Source: Nitrospirota bacterium (GTDB lineage: Bacteria; Nitrospirota; Nitrospiria; Nitrospirales; NS-4). From it: a stretch of DNA of 14,245 nucleotides. The stretch lies in NCBI GenBank assembly GCA_005877855.1, contig VBOF01000056.1, positions 1 through 14,245 of the forward strand. Direction: 5' to 3'. A program made the translations under genes and the position numbers. Position 1 is the stretch's first letter, and the number at the start of each line of letters is the position of its first letter. Of the stretch, positions 1 through 7,176 are shown one piece after another. Under the pieces are notes generated by a model. It saw only the letters and a program-made list of their open reading frames with translations. It searched no databases and was not told where the DNA came from.

Positions 1-1878
1 CAGGCTTCCTGCCTGGACGATCCGGAGCCGATCGGCTACGGCTGAGACGAACGTGATGACCGGGTCATAAAGATACTTCTGGAACACCGGCTCGATGTGA
101 ACTGCGAATCTTCGATGTTTGGCGAAATACCGAGATTCCTCCAGGAACTCCGTTTCCAGCTTGACCATCGGCTGATAGACGGTGCTGAACACGCGCTTGA
201 TCGGTTGGACGAACGCGGTGGCTGTATACTCCATCCGCGGAGTCACATTGAGTCCACAGCCCCAGGTCTTATAGATCCGTTTGCGCAGCGTGCCGCCCAG
301 GATGACCGCTCCCATCAGCGCGGCGGGGATGATGACGGCCAGCAGCACCCCCAGGATAGGCGTGGAGACGCTGGCGAACTCCTCCCCCATCGTTGGCGTT
401 AGCGCCAGTCCCCCTTTCGAGAGAAGGTCGCCTGCGATGGAGACTCCTGTCAAAGAAGCGGTGATCCGGTCGATCGCAGGGACGACCAGCATCGGCGCGA
501 GTCCCAACGCCACGCACAGGAGCGTCATCCCGCCCATTCCGACCCGCATCGCCGGCGAGACCTCCCGAGATTGCTTGGCGTGGCGGCTTCGAGGCATGGC
601 AAGGAAGCTGATGCCGAATGCCTTGGCGAAGCAGGCCAGCGCCAGGACGCCGGTCAGCGCCAGCATAGAAGCGCCGATTGGCAGCATGATTTTCGTCAGG
701 ATGTCCGGGATCTGAAAACTCAGGAACAGGCTCTGGAAGGTGAGCCACTCGCTGACGAACCCGTTGCTCGGAGGAAGCGCCGAAATGGAGACAGCCCCTA
801 TAAGAAAGAACAACGCCGTCCAGGGCATCTTCCGGATCAGCCCGCCGTACTCTTCCATGTTGCGCGTGTGTGTCGCCGAGAGCAACGCCCCGGCGCCCAG
901 GAACAGAAGTCCCTTGAACACAGCATGGTTGATCGTGTGATAGAGTCCGGCCAAGAGCCCAAGCGCTGCGAGTGACTCCAGACCGTAAGACTGAAAGATC
1001 ATCCCGGCGCCGATTCCCAGTAGGATGATGCCGATGTTCTCGACGCTGGAGTACGCGAGGAGGCTCTTGAGGTCGTGTTCCATCAGCGCGTACATGACCC
1101 CCAGCAGCGCAGAGGCAGCCCCGAGTGTCAGCACGACGAAGCCCCACCACCACGGAAACTCCCCGCCCAGGAAATCAAAATAGACCCGGACGATGCCGTA
1201 GATGGCGGTCTTGATCATGACTCCGGACAACAAGGATGACACGTGCGACGGCGCGGCCGGGTGTGCATAAGGGAGCCAGACGTGTAGGGGAACGATGCCG
1301 GCCTTAGCGCCGAACCCTATCAAGGCCGTGAGAAAGGCCAGGGTGCGAATGTCTTCGGGCAATGGGGACGCCGACTGCCGGAAGGCCTCGAAGGAGAACG
1401 AGCCGGCTTCCCGGAAGAACACCAGAAACATCAGGAGGATGAAGGCCGTTCCGACGTGCGTCATGATCAAGTAAAAGAAGCCCGCGTGCCGGACCTCGGC
1501 TTTGTCGTGTTCGGTCACGACCAGGAAATAGGACGACAGGGACATGAGCTCCCAGACCAACAGGAAAAAGAATCCATCGTCGGCCAGGACCACCAGCGTC
1601 ATCGAAAGCAGGAACGCGTTGAAGAGCGAGCCCAAGGCTCCGATCGAGTAGCGCCCATAGAGTTCTCTGACGTAGCCCAGGGCATAGACGGAGACCGTTG
1701 CGCCGCACAGCGAAATGAGCAGGACGAAAAATGCGGCGAGAGGATCAAGACGGATCGCATAGTTCAGCAGCGGGAGCGAAGACGGAAAGCTGGCGTGGTA
1801 GGGGACCTCGGCGGTCAATCCCACTGCACCCAGTCCGACCCCGCCTATGGCGCCCCAAAAGGCCGCACCGTGGGCCAC
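1..1878 (-). CDS. hyfB: HyfB/HycC-like proton-translocating membrane subunit (hydrogenase-4 component B family), 3' end outside window
   Basis: Seen: a continuous minus-strand frame is open from about 1989 to the left edge. It encodes many hydrophobic helices and aligns, from memory, almost colinearly with E. coli HyfB. Landmarks numbered from the GTG at 1878 are VWELMSLSSYFL with Glu110, GFGAKAGIVPLH with Lys192, the segment PAAPSH, LLAYSSVENIGIILLG, NHAVFKGLLFLGAGAL with Lys322, and PPSNGFVSEW. The Glu and Lys residues match the membrane charges that carry protons in NuoL/NuoM/Mrp-type antiporter subunits. Known: HyfB proteins (about 670 residues) form part of the proton-pumping arm of membrane hydrogenase or complex-I-like assemblies. 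The 626 residues seen stop about 20 short of the usual C-terminus, which lies off the edge. Odd: no ATG exists in the open frame. GTG 1878, with a weak GGAA upstream, is the best start, and the family's first membrane helix is then absent. No hydrogenase subunits are visible, so the partner complex is unknown. Confidence 0.88.
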   Translation of the reverse strand, partial: MAHGAAFWGAIGGVGLGAVGLTAEVPYHASFPSSLPLLNYAIRLDPLAAFFVLLISLCGATVSVYALGYVRELYGRYSIGALGSLFNAFLLSMTLVVLADDGFFFLLVWELMSLSSYFLVVTEHDKAEVRHAGFFYLIMTHVGTAFILLMFLVFFREAGSFSFEAFRQSASPLPEDIRTLAFLTALIGFGAKAGIVPLHVWLPYAHPAAPSHVSSLLSGVMIKTAIYGIVRVYFDFLGGEFPWWWGFVVLTLGAASALLGVMYALMEHDLKSLLAYSSVENIGIILLGIGAGMIFQSYGLESLAALGLLAGLYHTINHAVFKGLLFLGAGALLSATHTRNMEEYGGLIRKMPWTALFFLIGAVSISALPPSNGFVSEWLTFQSLFLSFQIPDILTKIMLPIGASMLALTGVLALACFAKAFGISFLAMPRSRHAKQSREVSPAMRVGMGGMTLLCVALGLAPMLVVPAIDRITASLTGVSIAGDLLSKGGLALTPTMGEEFASVSTPILGVLLAVIIPAALMGAVILGGTLRKRIYKTWGCGLNVTPRMEYTATAFVQPIKRVFSTVYQPMVKLETEFLEESRYFAKHRRFAVHIEPVFQKYLYDPVITFVSAVADRLRIVQAGSL

Positions 1879-2149
1879 CCAGTTTCCGAGAATGTGCGAT
1901 TGGGCAAAAGCTTCTATTGCGTTACCCGATCCTTTCGTCCGGTTCGTCCGATCGAGGCGTTTCAGGTCTTTTAATAATCGGGTTTTTTATCATCTTCCGC
2001 TGTTTCTTGCAAATGTTCTTCTGTGCCGCCGAGTGAGCCAGTTTCTCCAGTACCGATCCTCGTGGGATCTACGGCAAGCGGATGAGACGCGTAAGGAAGC
2101 GTCTTGATTTCGGGGGATGAACTTGGTACAAGAATAAACTTCGCGAGGT
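1879..2149. other. Non-coding stretch between hyfB-like gene and tRNA-Phe
   Basis: I see no convincing gene here. The hyfB frame stays open to a TGA TAA pair near 1990-1995 but has no standard start codon in this part, and its residues are polar rather than membrane-like. A 7-bp inverted repeat (ACCCGAT at 1924-1930, ATCGGGT at 1977-1983) is followed by a run of T on the plus strand. Its loop is 46 nt, so it is a poor terminator. A 5-bp hairpin GATCC/GGATC lies at about 2055-2069 and a 6-bp hairpin at 2085-2104. A weak promoter for the tRNA may exist: TTGATT at 2104-2109, an 18-nt spacer, then TACAAG at 2128-2133. Confidence 0.5.
2085..2104 (+). other. Small hairpin upstream of tRNA-Phe
   Basis: AGACGC and GCGTCT form a perfect 6-bp stem with an 8-nt loop (GTAAGGAA), followed by TGATTT. 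The short downstream T-rich stretch makes a weak plus-strand terminator possible, which would insulate the tRNA from upstream transcription. The stem also overlaps the best -35 candidate for the tRNA, so the role is undecided. Confidence 0.3.
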
Positions 2150-2225
2150 GCCGAGGTAGCTCAGTTGGCAGAGCACAGCCCTGAAAAGGCTGGTGTCGAC
2201 AGTTCAATTCTGTCCCTCGGCACCA
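2150..2225 (+). tRNA. tRNA-Phe (anticodon GAA)
   Basis: The 76-nt sequence folds into a full cloverleaf. The acceptor stem is GCCGAGG with CCTCGGC, the D stem GCTC with GAGC, the anticodon stem CAGCC with GGCTG, and the T stem GACAG with CTGTC. The anticodon loop CTGAAAA puts GAA at positions 34-36, reading Phe codons UUC and UUU. The T loop TTCAATT fits the TTCRANY pattern. The discriminator A and the 3' CCA are encoded in the DNA. The gene lies alone between the hyfB-like gene and the end of the phosphorelay operon, both of which are on the opposite strand. Confidence 0.97.
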
Positions 2226-2322
2226 ACGACGCACCGCCGCCCCACCGGGTTCTATCTCCTTTGAGCTCGTGACAATTGTTCAGGGAATCCGACCTGGCGT
2301 ACAGCGCCCGTAAGGGGGCCGG

Positions 2323-3375
2323 CTACTTGTGGGCGTGGTTCTTGTCGAGGAGCGGCGCCAGGGCCTTCTCGATGGCGGCCTTTTCGGTTCGGCCCATCTG
2401 GACCCATTGCTGGGCCATCGCCACCAGGGAGTCCACGCGGGTAGCCACAGCCTCGACTCGCTGGGGGTCCAGGGCCACGCCTTTGTACACGACTTCCAAG
2501 AACAGCGTCTCCAGGCCATGCAGGAACTGAATGATCGACGTGGCCCTGACGTCGCGGGCCGTCTCATACAGCACCGAGATTTCCCGCAAGCCGTCCTGGA
2601 GGTTGGCGCTCTGTGCATGGGAATCTTTGGTGCCAGCCTTGAGCCCGGCGATGCCCTGCTGCAACGTCTCCAACCGGCGCCGGGTTTCCTGCAGGAACCG
2701 CACGTCGAGCCACTCTAGTTGGTGCAGGATGCTGGCGATCGAGGCGGCTGTGACGTCCGCCGATTCCTGGTCCGACAGCCGGTGCAATCTGCGGAGCACG
2801 AGCTCGACCAAATTCCTGTTGGGCTCCAACGCGGAGGGGCGCGCATGCTTGAGGTCCAGCAGCGCCTGTACGATTTTTCCCAGGTAGGTGCCCTCGGGAC
2901 TGACGGGCCGCTTCGCAGCGCGCGCTGCTGTCTTCGGGAGCCCCTGCACCTTGGCGACCGCTCGCTCCAGGCCGTCCGCTTGGAGATGCATGATGCTTTC
3001 GAGATTGCCCTTGGCGGTCGTTCGCTGCGTCGCCATATGCAGGACTTGCACAGAGGCGGTCACGAGCGCGATCCCCTGCCGAATCGTGGCGAAGTGTTCC
3101 GGCTTGGCGGCGACTTTTTGGGATTGCATGGCTTGCAGGAGCGGGACCAATGTGAGGATGAGTTTCTGGAGCGCGGTCAGGTCGACGGTGGCGGCCGATC
3201 CCATGAGGTTGGTCAGGCAGCGGAGAATGATGTCGTAATGTTTCTTTTCCTTATCCGGCGTCTCTCCGCTTTCCAACTCTTGCAGGGCGACCTTGATCTG
3301 CTTGATCCACTCCAACCCCTCTTCGGCAAACAGCTGGAGGACTTCTTCTTGAAACTGGTCTTCGCTCGTGTCCAT
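2323..3375 (-). CDS. Hpt-like helical protein lacking the phospho-histidine, last gene of the phosphorelay operon
   Basis: The protein has 350 residues, is almost wholly helical, and has no signal peptide or membrane segment. Residues about 8-90 resemble a histidine phosphotransfer (Hpt) domain: an acidic amphipathic first helix, then LTNLMGSAATVDL, where a true Hpt has HTLKGSA. Thr55 stands in place of the histidine and Met58 in place of the lysine, so phosphotransfer by the normal route is not expected. A second helical half (about 165-340) has heptad-like leucine spacing and is unrecognised. The start ATG has AGG a few bases upstream. It lies 71 nt downstream of the coiled-coil receiver gene and is probably co-transcribed with it and the CheA-like kinase. 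Inference: it may bind a receiver or the kinase as a scaffold, sink or phosphatase-like partner. No homologue with known function is recognised. Confidence 0.75.
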   Translation of the reverse strand: MDTSEDQFQEEVLQLFAEEGLEWIKQIKVALQELESGETPDKEKKHYDIILRCLTNLMGSAATVDLTALQKLILTLVPLLQAMQSQKVAAKPEHFATIRQGIALVTASVQVLHMATQRTTAKGNLESIMHLQADGLERAVAKVQGLPKTAARAAKRPVSPEGTYLGKIVQALLDLKHARPSALEPNRNLVELVLRRLHRLSDQESADVTAASIASILHQLEWLDVRFLQETRRRLETLQQGIAGLKAGTKDSHAQSANLQDGLREISVLYETARDVRATSIIQFLHGLETLFLEVVYKGVALDPQRVEAVATRVDSLVAMAQQWVQMGRTEKAAIEKALAPLLDKNHAHK

Positions 3376-3446
3376 AGACCTGCGCCGAATCTATCGCTTG
3401 CGCCGCCCGTTTTCCGACTGCGGGCCGAGCGGAGCCAACGATGCGG

Positions 3447-4178
3447 TCATGATACGTCTCGGTCCAAGGGTCGCCCGGCCTGGCGGACGGATTCGCCCAG
3501 CATCTTGAAGAGTTTTTCCGCCGACGCGGCCGCCGGCTCCAGCGCCGCCAGCAGTTTGTGTAGCTCGGCCGTCTGGTTTTCGGCTTCTGCAAGCCGGGCC
3601 GCCAGGTCCTGGATGAGCGCGGATGCCTGGGCCAACTCCTTTTGCTGCTGCGCCAGGCGTTCTTCCAAGGCATGACTGGCTGACGTGGAGCTATCGGGCA
3701 CGGGCATCGGCCGGCCGAGATCCTCGGCCGGCGCGGCCGCCATCGTCGGTGTCGGCAATCCCACCGCGATCCCCGGTGCTGTCGCGGCCGGCGCCCCCGG
3801 CGGTTGAGCCTTTCGAGCGGACAGCAGATGGAGGACTCGCTCGCGCAGGGCTGCCGCTTGGAAGGGTTTTTTGATGACGCCGTCAGCCCGGCAAGCCTCG
3901 GCTTGCCGCGTGAGCTCCTCATCCACGAACCCCGATACCAAGATCACCGGCGTGTCCGCGAGGGCGGCGTTTGACTTGACGAACGCGCAGACGTCGAACC
4001 CGCTCTTGTCCGGCATGATCACGTCCGCGATGACCAGGTCAGGCCGCTTGGTGGACAGCCAGTCCAAGGCTTCCTCGCCACTGGAGACCGCCTCCACTTC
4101 GAGCCCGGCCTCGGTCAACAGCCGTTCGGTCACCTTTCGAACGCTGAGACTATCGTCGACAACTAAGATCGTCGGCAT
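3447..4178 (-). CDS. Response regulator: CheY-like receiver plus proline/alanine-rich linker and coiled-coil tail
   Basis: The protein has 243 residues. Residues 1-120 form a complete receiver domain with the acidic pair Asp8-Asp9, phospho-acceptor Asp52 in IADVIMP, Ser82 in the Thr/Ser switch position and Lys104 in KKPF. Residues about 124-165 are a Pro/Ala-rich flexible linker. Residues about 166-225 are Gln/Glu/Ala/Leu-rich with heptad spacing and should form a coiled coil. There is no DNA-binding or enzymatic output domain, so output is probably through protein contacts or oligomerisation. GGAGAG upstream of the ATG is a fair ribosome site. It lies 27 nt after the hybrid kinase and is the likely direct target of that kinase, either by itself or in competition with the kinase's own receiver. 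Confidence 0.9.
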   Translation of the reverse strand: MPTILVVDDSLSVRKVTERLLTEAGLEVEAVSSGEEALDWLSTKRPDLVIADVIMPDKSGFDVCAFVKSNAALADTPVILVSGFVDEELTRQAEACRADGVIKKPFQAAALRERVLHLLSARKAQPPGAPAATAPGIAVGLPTPTMAAAPAEDLGRPMPVPDSSTSASHALEERLAQQQKELAQASALIQDLAARLAEAENQTAELHKLLAALEPAAASAEKLFKMLGESVRQAGRPLDRDVS

Positions 4179-4205
4179 GGCTCTCCATGGGCGCTCATCG
4201 CACGG

Positions 4206-6512
4206 TCATCGCGGTTTGGCGGCGGTGGGCGCGCTCACAAACTGGCTGATCTCATTGATGAGGGCCCGTTCCTCGACCGGCTTGATGAGGTACGAGAACA
4301 CCCCCAGACTCTCGGCCAACTGACGGTGCTCGCCGTCGGCCCGGGTGGTCATCACGATGATCGGCGTGGATTTCGTCTCGGGCCGGTTGCGCAGCGCCTG
4401 GATGAGCTCGAAGCCGTTCATCTTGGGCATCTCCAGGTCCGCAATGATCACCTGGAATGACGCAGCGGTGGCTTTGCGCAGCCCTTCCTCGCCGTCGGCG
4501 GCCGTTTGAACCTTGTAGCCAGCCGCTTCCAGCATGCGCCCGATGAGTCTCCGGACGCTCAGCGAGTCGTCGACCAGGAGAATCCCTAGATCCTCCTTCT
4601 CACCTTCCCGTTGCAACCGGCTGGGCACATCCTTGGCTAAGACGACTTGACATTCCGGATCAATGGTTAGCGGCAGGCTCACGGTGAACTTCGTGCCGAC
4701 GCCCGGCTCGGTTTCAATGTCGATTTGTCCGTTCAAGTCAGTAATGACGCGCCTGACCACGTCCATGCCGACGCCCCTGCCCGCCTGATCGCCGACTTCT
4801 TCCGCCGTGGAGAAGCCCGGGAGGTAGATCAGCTTGATCAACTCGGCGGGAGACATCGCGGTGGCACGCTCGGGGTACACCAGACCTCGCGCGATCGCCT
4901 TCGCCTTGATTTTCTCGACGTTCAGTCCGACGCCATCGTCTTCGATCTCGATCACGACCGTCTTGCCCCGGGTAAAGGCATGGAGAGACACCGTGCACTT
5001 CTCGGGCTTTCCCGTTGCCTTGCGGACCGCCGGCGGCTCGAAGCCGTGGGCGACGGCGTTCCGCATCATATGGATCAACGGATCGACCAGCCGCTGGACG
5101 ACACCAGCGTCCACTTCGGTGGTGGCCCCGGTGAAGACGACTTCGACATCCTTGCCCACCGTCCGTGCCATTTCCCGGACCGCCTTCTGGAACCGTGTGA
5201 ACAGGGAGCCGATGGGGACCATCCGGGTGCGGGCAATCTCATCGCGCAGGTTGCTGGTCATCTGCTGGAACAGGCCCATGTCCTCGCGGGTTTCGCGGAT
5301 CGCGTTGCTGAAGTGGGCCATCGCCTCGCTGACATCAGCCGACACCTCGGAAATGCACCGCGCCAGGATGTGGAAGTCATTGGACTTGTCGAATTCGAGG
5401 GCGCTGAAGTCGGCATGCTTCTCTTCAAACGTCCGGACCGTTTCGAGCATCCGGTTCTTATGCGCGTGCAACTGGCACGCCAACTGCTCGAGGACCGTCA
5501 CGCGTTGCTCCAGCCGGCTGCGACCGATCACCACATCGCCGACCAGATTGAGCAGCCGCTCCAGCCGGTCCCGGCTGACCCGTACGGTGCTCTGGGCCAT
5601 CTCTTTCGCGCCGACGGGGTGAGGACGCTCTTGGGGCTCTGCGGGCGCCGGCGCTTTCTCAGCCTGGACGGTGGCCACCTTGCGGAGTCGTTGCGTGAGG
5701 GGCAAGAACTGCCACCGCATCTGCGGCAGCCTGGCGGGGTCTCGTCCCAAGAGGAGGCGGACTTCATCCACGGCGTGGAAGAACAGGTCCGTCAACTCCG
5801 CCATGGCCTGCATCTTCCCATCGCGGATCGCACTCATGATGTCTTCCATGTGATGGGTGAGATCCCCGATGGCCTGAAATCCCACCGTGTACGCGGACCC
5901 TTTGAGGGTATGCACCGCACGGAACAATTGGTGGATCGTATCCTTGTTCGTCGGATCCTTCTCCATCCGGAGGAGGCAGGAAGAAATAGTTTCCAGGTAC
6001 TCTTGAGCTTCAGGAATGAAGTACTCCAGGATTTCGGCCGACAAATCAGGCCGGAAGTAGCTGTCCGGCAGCGGAGCTTCTTCCGGTGCAGGCTCGGCAG
6101 CCGGAGACGTCGGGAGGAATTCCCGCAGCCGGCGGGGGTACCGGGCTTTCAGATCCTCGAAGATGGTGGGATCTTCCGTGCTTTTCCGGTTGATGTTGTC
6201 GATCTGGGCCCGGAGCGTCGTGACGATGTCGCGCAGGATCGTCACGGTGCTAGGCCATTCCGTCGGCGACACAGGAGCCGCCTGTTCGAGGATCCTGGCG
6301 AGGATCTTTGCCAAGCTGGCGCAGCCGGTGAACCCATAGAGGGATGAGGCGCCTGTCAGGTTATGGGCGATGATGAAGTGCTCATACAACGCCTCCTGTG
6401 TCGGCGTCGAGCCGTCCCTCGGGTCCAAGGCCTTGGCCAGTTTGAGCAGGCCGTCCGAGGCTTCGGTGGTGAAGATATTCAGGAGCGCCTGTCGATCAAA
6501 ATCGAACGGCAT
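4206..6512 (-). CDS. Hybrid CheA-type histidine kinase: two Hpt domains, dimerisation, ATPase and receiver, no CheW domain
   Basis: The start is ATG 6512, chosen because GGGGAAGG lies just upstream. A longer frame reaches 6626 but begins inside the preceding gene. The 768-residue product has these domains in order. An N-terminal Hpt-like domain has His50 in AHNLTGASSLYGF. A second Hpt has His201 in the canonical VHTLKGSAYTVGF. A Pro-rich linker covers about 284-303. The CheA dimerisation helices span about 308-460. The HATPase has N-box H481-MMRN-AVAH489, G1 DDGVG at 525-529 and G2 GRGVGMD at 578-584. The C-terminal receiver has Asp648-Asp649 and phospho-acceptor Asp692 in IADLEMP. Only about 20 residues separate the ATPase end (FTVSLPLT) from the receiver, so the roughly 130-residue CheW-like P5 domain of CheA is missing. 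Known: CheA phosphorylates Hpt histidines and passes phosphate to receivers. Inference: this kinase is not recruited to CheW/MCP arrays in the classical way. It is cytoplasmic, with no membrane segment. Confidence 0.92.
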   Translation of the reverse strand: MPFDFDRQALLNIFTTEASDGLLKLAKALDPRDGSTPTQEALYEHFIIAHNLTGASSLYGFTGCASLAKILARILEQAAPVSPTEWPSTVTILRDIVTTLRAQIDNINRKSTEDPTIFEDLKARYPRRLREFLPTSPAAEPAPEEAPLPDSYFRPDLSAEILEYFIPEAQEYLETISSCLLRMEKDPTNKDTIHQLFRAVHTLKGSAYTVGFQAIGDLTHHMEDIMSAIRDGKMQAMAELTDLFFHAVDEVRLLLGRDPARLPQMRWQFLPLTQRLRKVATVQAEKAPAPAEPQERPHPVGAKEMAQSTVRVSRDRLERLLNLVGDVVIGRSRLEQRVTVLEQLACQLHAHKNRMLETVRTFEEKHADFSALEFDKSNDFHILARCISEVSADVSEAMAHFSNAIRETREDMGLFQQMTSNLRDEIARTRMVPIGSLFTRFQKAVREMARTVGKDVEVVFTGATTEVDAGVVQRLVDPLIHMMRNAVAHGFEPPAVRKATGKPEKCTVSLHAFTRGKTVVIEIEDDGVGLNVEKIKAKAIARGLVYPERATAMSPAELIKLIYLPGFSTAEEVGDQAGRGVGMDVVRRVITDLNGQIDIETEPGVGTKFTVSLPLTIDPECQVVLAKDVPSRLQREGEKEDLGILLVDDSLSVRRLIGRMLEAAGYKVQTAADGEEGLRKATAASFQVIIADLEMPKMNGFELIQALRNRPETKSTPIIVMTTRADGEHRQLAESLGVFSYLIKPVEERALINEISQFVSAPTAAKPR

Positions 6513-6600
6513 CGCCTTCCCCTTCCCCCTAAGGATAGCCTGTGTGTGGGGCGGTGCTGGCGCGCTCAAGTACCGAGGCGTGGGAATCAGGAAGGTCCAT

Positions 6601-6963
6601 TTATCCGAGAGCTTTCGTGACTGCACCCAGGAGACCTTCCGGCTTAAAGGGCTTCACGACGTAAGCGTTCGCGCCCTGCTGCTGGCCCCAGAACTTGTCG
6701 CTTTCCTGTCCTTTGGATGTGCAGAGCAGGACCGGGATGTTCTTGAACCGGTCGTCATTTTTCAAGTCCCGGCAGGCCTGAAAGCCGTTACGGCCCCGCA
6801 TGACCACATCCATGATGATCAGGTCGGGTTTCTCGATGGCGAGCTTCTCTTCCAGTCTGTCGGTGCTCATGTAAGAGACGACCGTGTGGTTCGCCGATTT
6901 TAAAATCCCTTCAATGAGTCGCAATTCTGCGTAGACGTCGTCCACGAGCACGATCTTACTCAT
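6601..6963 (-). CDS. Stand-alone response regulator, PilH-like
   Basis: A single CheY-like receiver of 120 residues with Asp8-Asp9, phospho-acceptor Asp52 in IIMDVVM, Thr82 and Lys104 (VVKPF). The stretch after beta-4, TSKGQESDKFWGQQQGA, closely resembles PilH of type IV pilus chemosensory systems (KDQETDKVWGKRQGA, from memory), which supports a PilH/PilG-type assignment. The Pro that normally follows the Asp52 strand (MP) is Arg56. AGGAGG lies 8 nt before the ATG, a strong ribosome site. It is the first gene of the minus-strand operon, 88 nt before the hybrid kinase, and is expressed from the promoter at 7049-7077. There is no output domain, so it would act by binding a motor, kinase or other partner. 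Confidence 0.92.
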   Translation of the reverse strand: MSKIVLVDDVYAELRLIEGILKSANHTVVSYMSTDRLEEKLAIEKPDLIIMDVVMRGRNGFQACRDLKNDDRFKNIPVLLCTSKGQESDKFWGQQQGANAYVVKPFKPEGLLGAVTKALG

Positions 6964-7048
6964 TGTGCGAAGCCTCCTGCCTCTACCGGCTTTCGCGTCT
7001 GAGTCGCAGGAGAAGAGTGCTAACTCCGCTCTATCAAAGCGAAAACAG

Positions 7049-7077
7049 ATGGTAGAGGAGTTTCAGTTCCTTGTCAA
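7049..7077 (-). promoter_or_regulatory. Sigma-70-like promoter for the phosphorelay operon
   Basis: On the minus strand a perfect TTGACA (7077-7072) is followed by exactly 17 nt and TACCAT (7054-7049, four of six matches to TATAAT). The predicted transcript would begin near 7042, leaving a leader of about 80 nt before the PilH-like start codon. The -35 box is part of the odd palindrome CTTGTCAAG (7070-7078), which could also be an operator half. Confidence 0.65.
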
Positions 7078-7099
7078 GAAACTCGCCACTCATGTTCCT

Positions 7100-7111
7100 G
7101 ACAAATTTGTC
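7100..7111. promoter_or_regulatory. Perfect 12-bp palindrome in the divergent intergenic region
   Basis: GACAAATTTGTC is its own reverse complement. It lies between the two divergent promoters and is flanked by two 9-nt odd palindromes of related shape, CTTGTCAAG at 7070-7078 and GTTGACAAC at 7140-7148, each of which contains a -35 box. A dimeric regulator could bind here and affect both directions. No regulator family is recognised from the motif. Confidence 0.4.
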
Positions 7112-7140
7112 TTTTCCTGTAAGACGCGAGCGGAGACCTG

Positions 7141-7170
7141 TTGACAACTTCGAAGGTTCTGGTGTTTAGT
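7141..7170 (+). promoter_or_regulatory. Candidate promoter directly abutting the start of the first plus-strand gene
   Basis: TTGACA at 7141-7146, 18 nt, then TTTAGT at 7165-7170 (four of six). The ATG at 7177 follows after six bases, which is where transcription would begin, so the mRNA would be leaderless. The competing reading is that the TTG of this -35 box is itself a start codon, preceded by GGAG at 7132-7135. Confidence 0.4.
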
Positions 7171-7176
7171 GACCGT

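Noticed and set aside
269..1153. Minus-strand open frame of 294 codons inside the HyfB-like gene
   Set aside because: It is the same strand but the wrong frame. The frame shifted by one base encodes the HyfB helices and motifs without interruption.
1924..1988. Inverted repeat followed by a T run as a terminator
   Set aside because: The loop is 46 nt, and no plus-strand gene ends nearby that would need it.
2272..2279. ACAATTGT palindrome downstream of tRNA-Phe
   Set aside because: It is only 8 bp, with flanks that do not extend the symmetry, and no promoter is beside it.
4725..6347. Long plus-strand open frame (about 540 codons) opposite the hybrid kinase
   Set aside because: It is the mirror of a well-supported kinase gene. 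Its product is rich in His, Arg, Asp and Gln with no domain, as expected from GC-rich antisense frames.
6513..6626. Longer N-terminus of the hybrid kinase starting at 6626
   Set aside because: It would begin inside the PilH-like gene and adds a Pro-rich stretch unlike a kinase N-terminus. The ATG at 6512 has GGGGAAGG directly before it.
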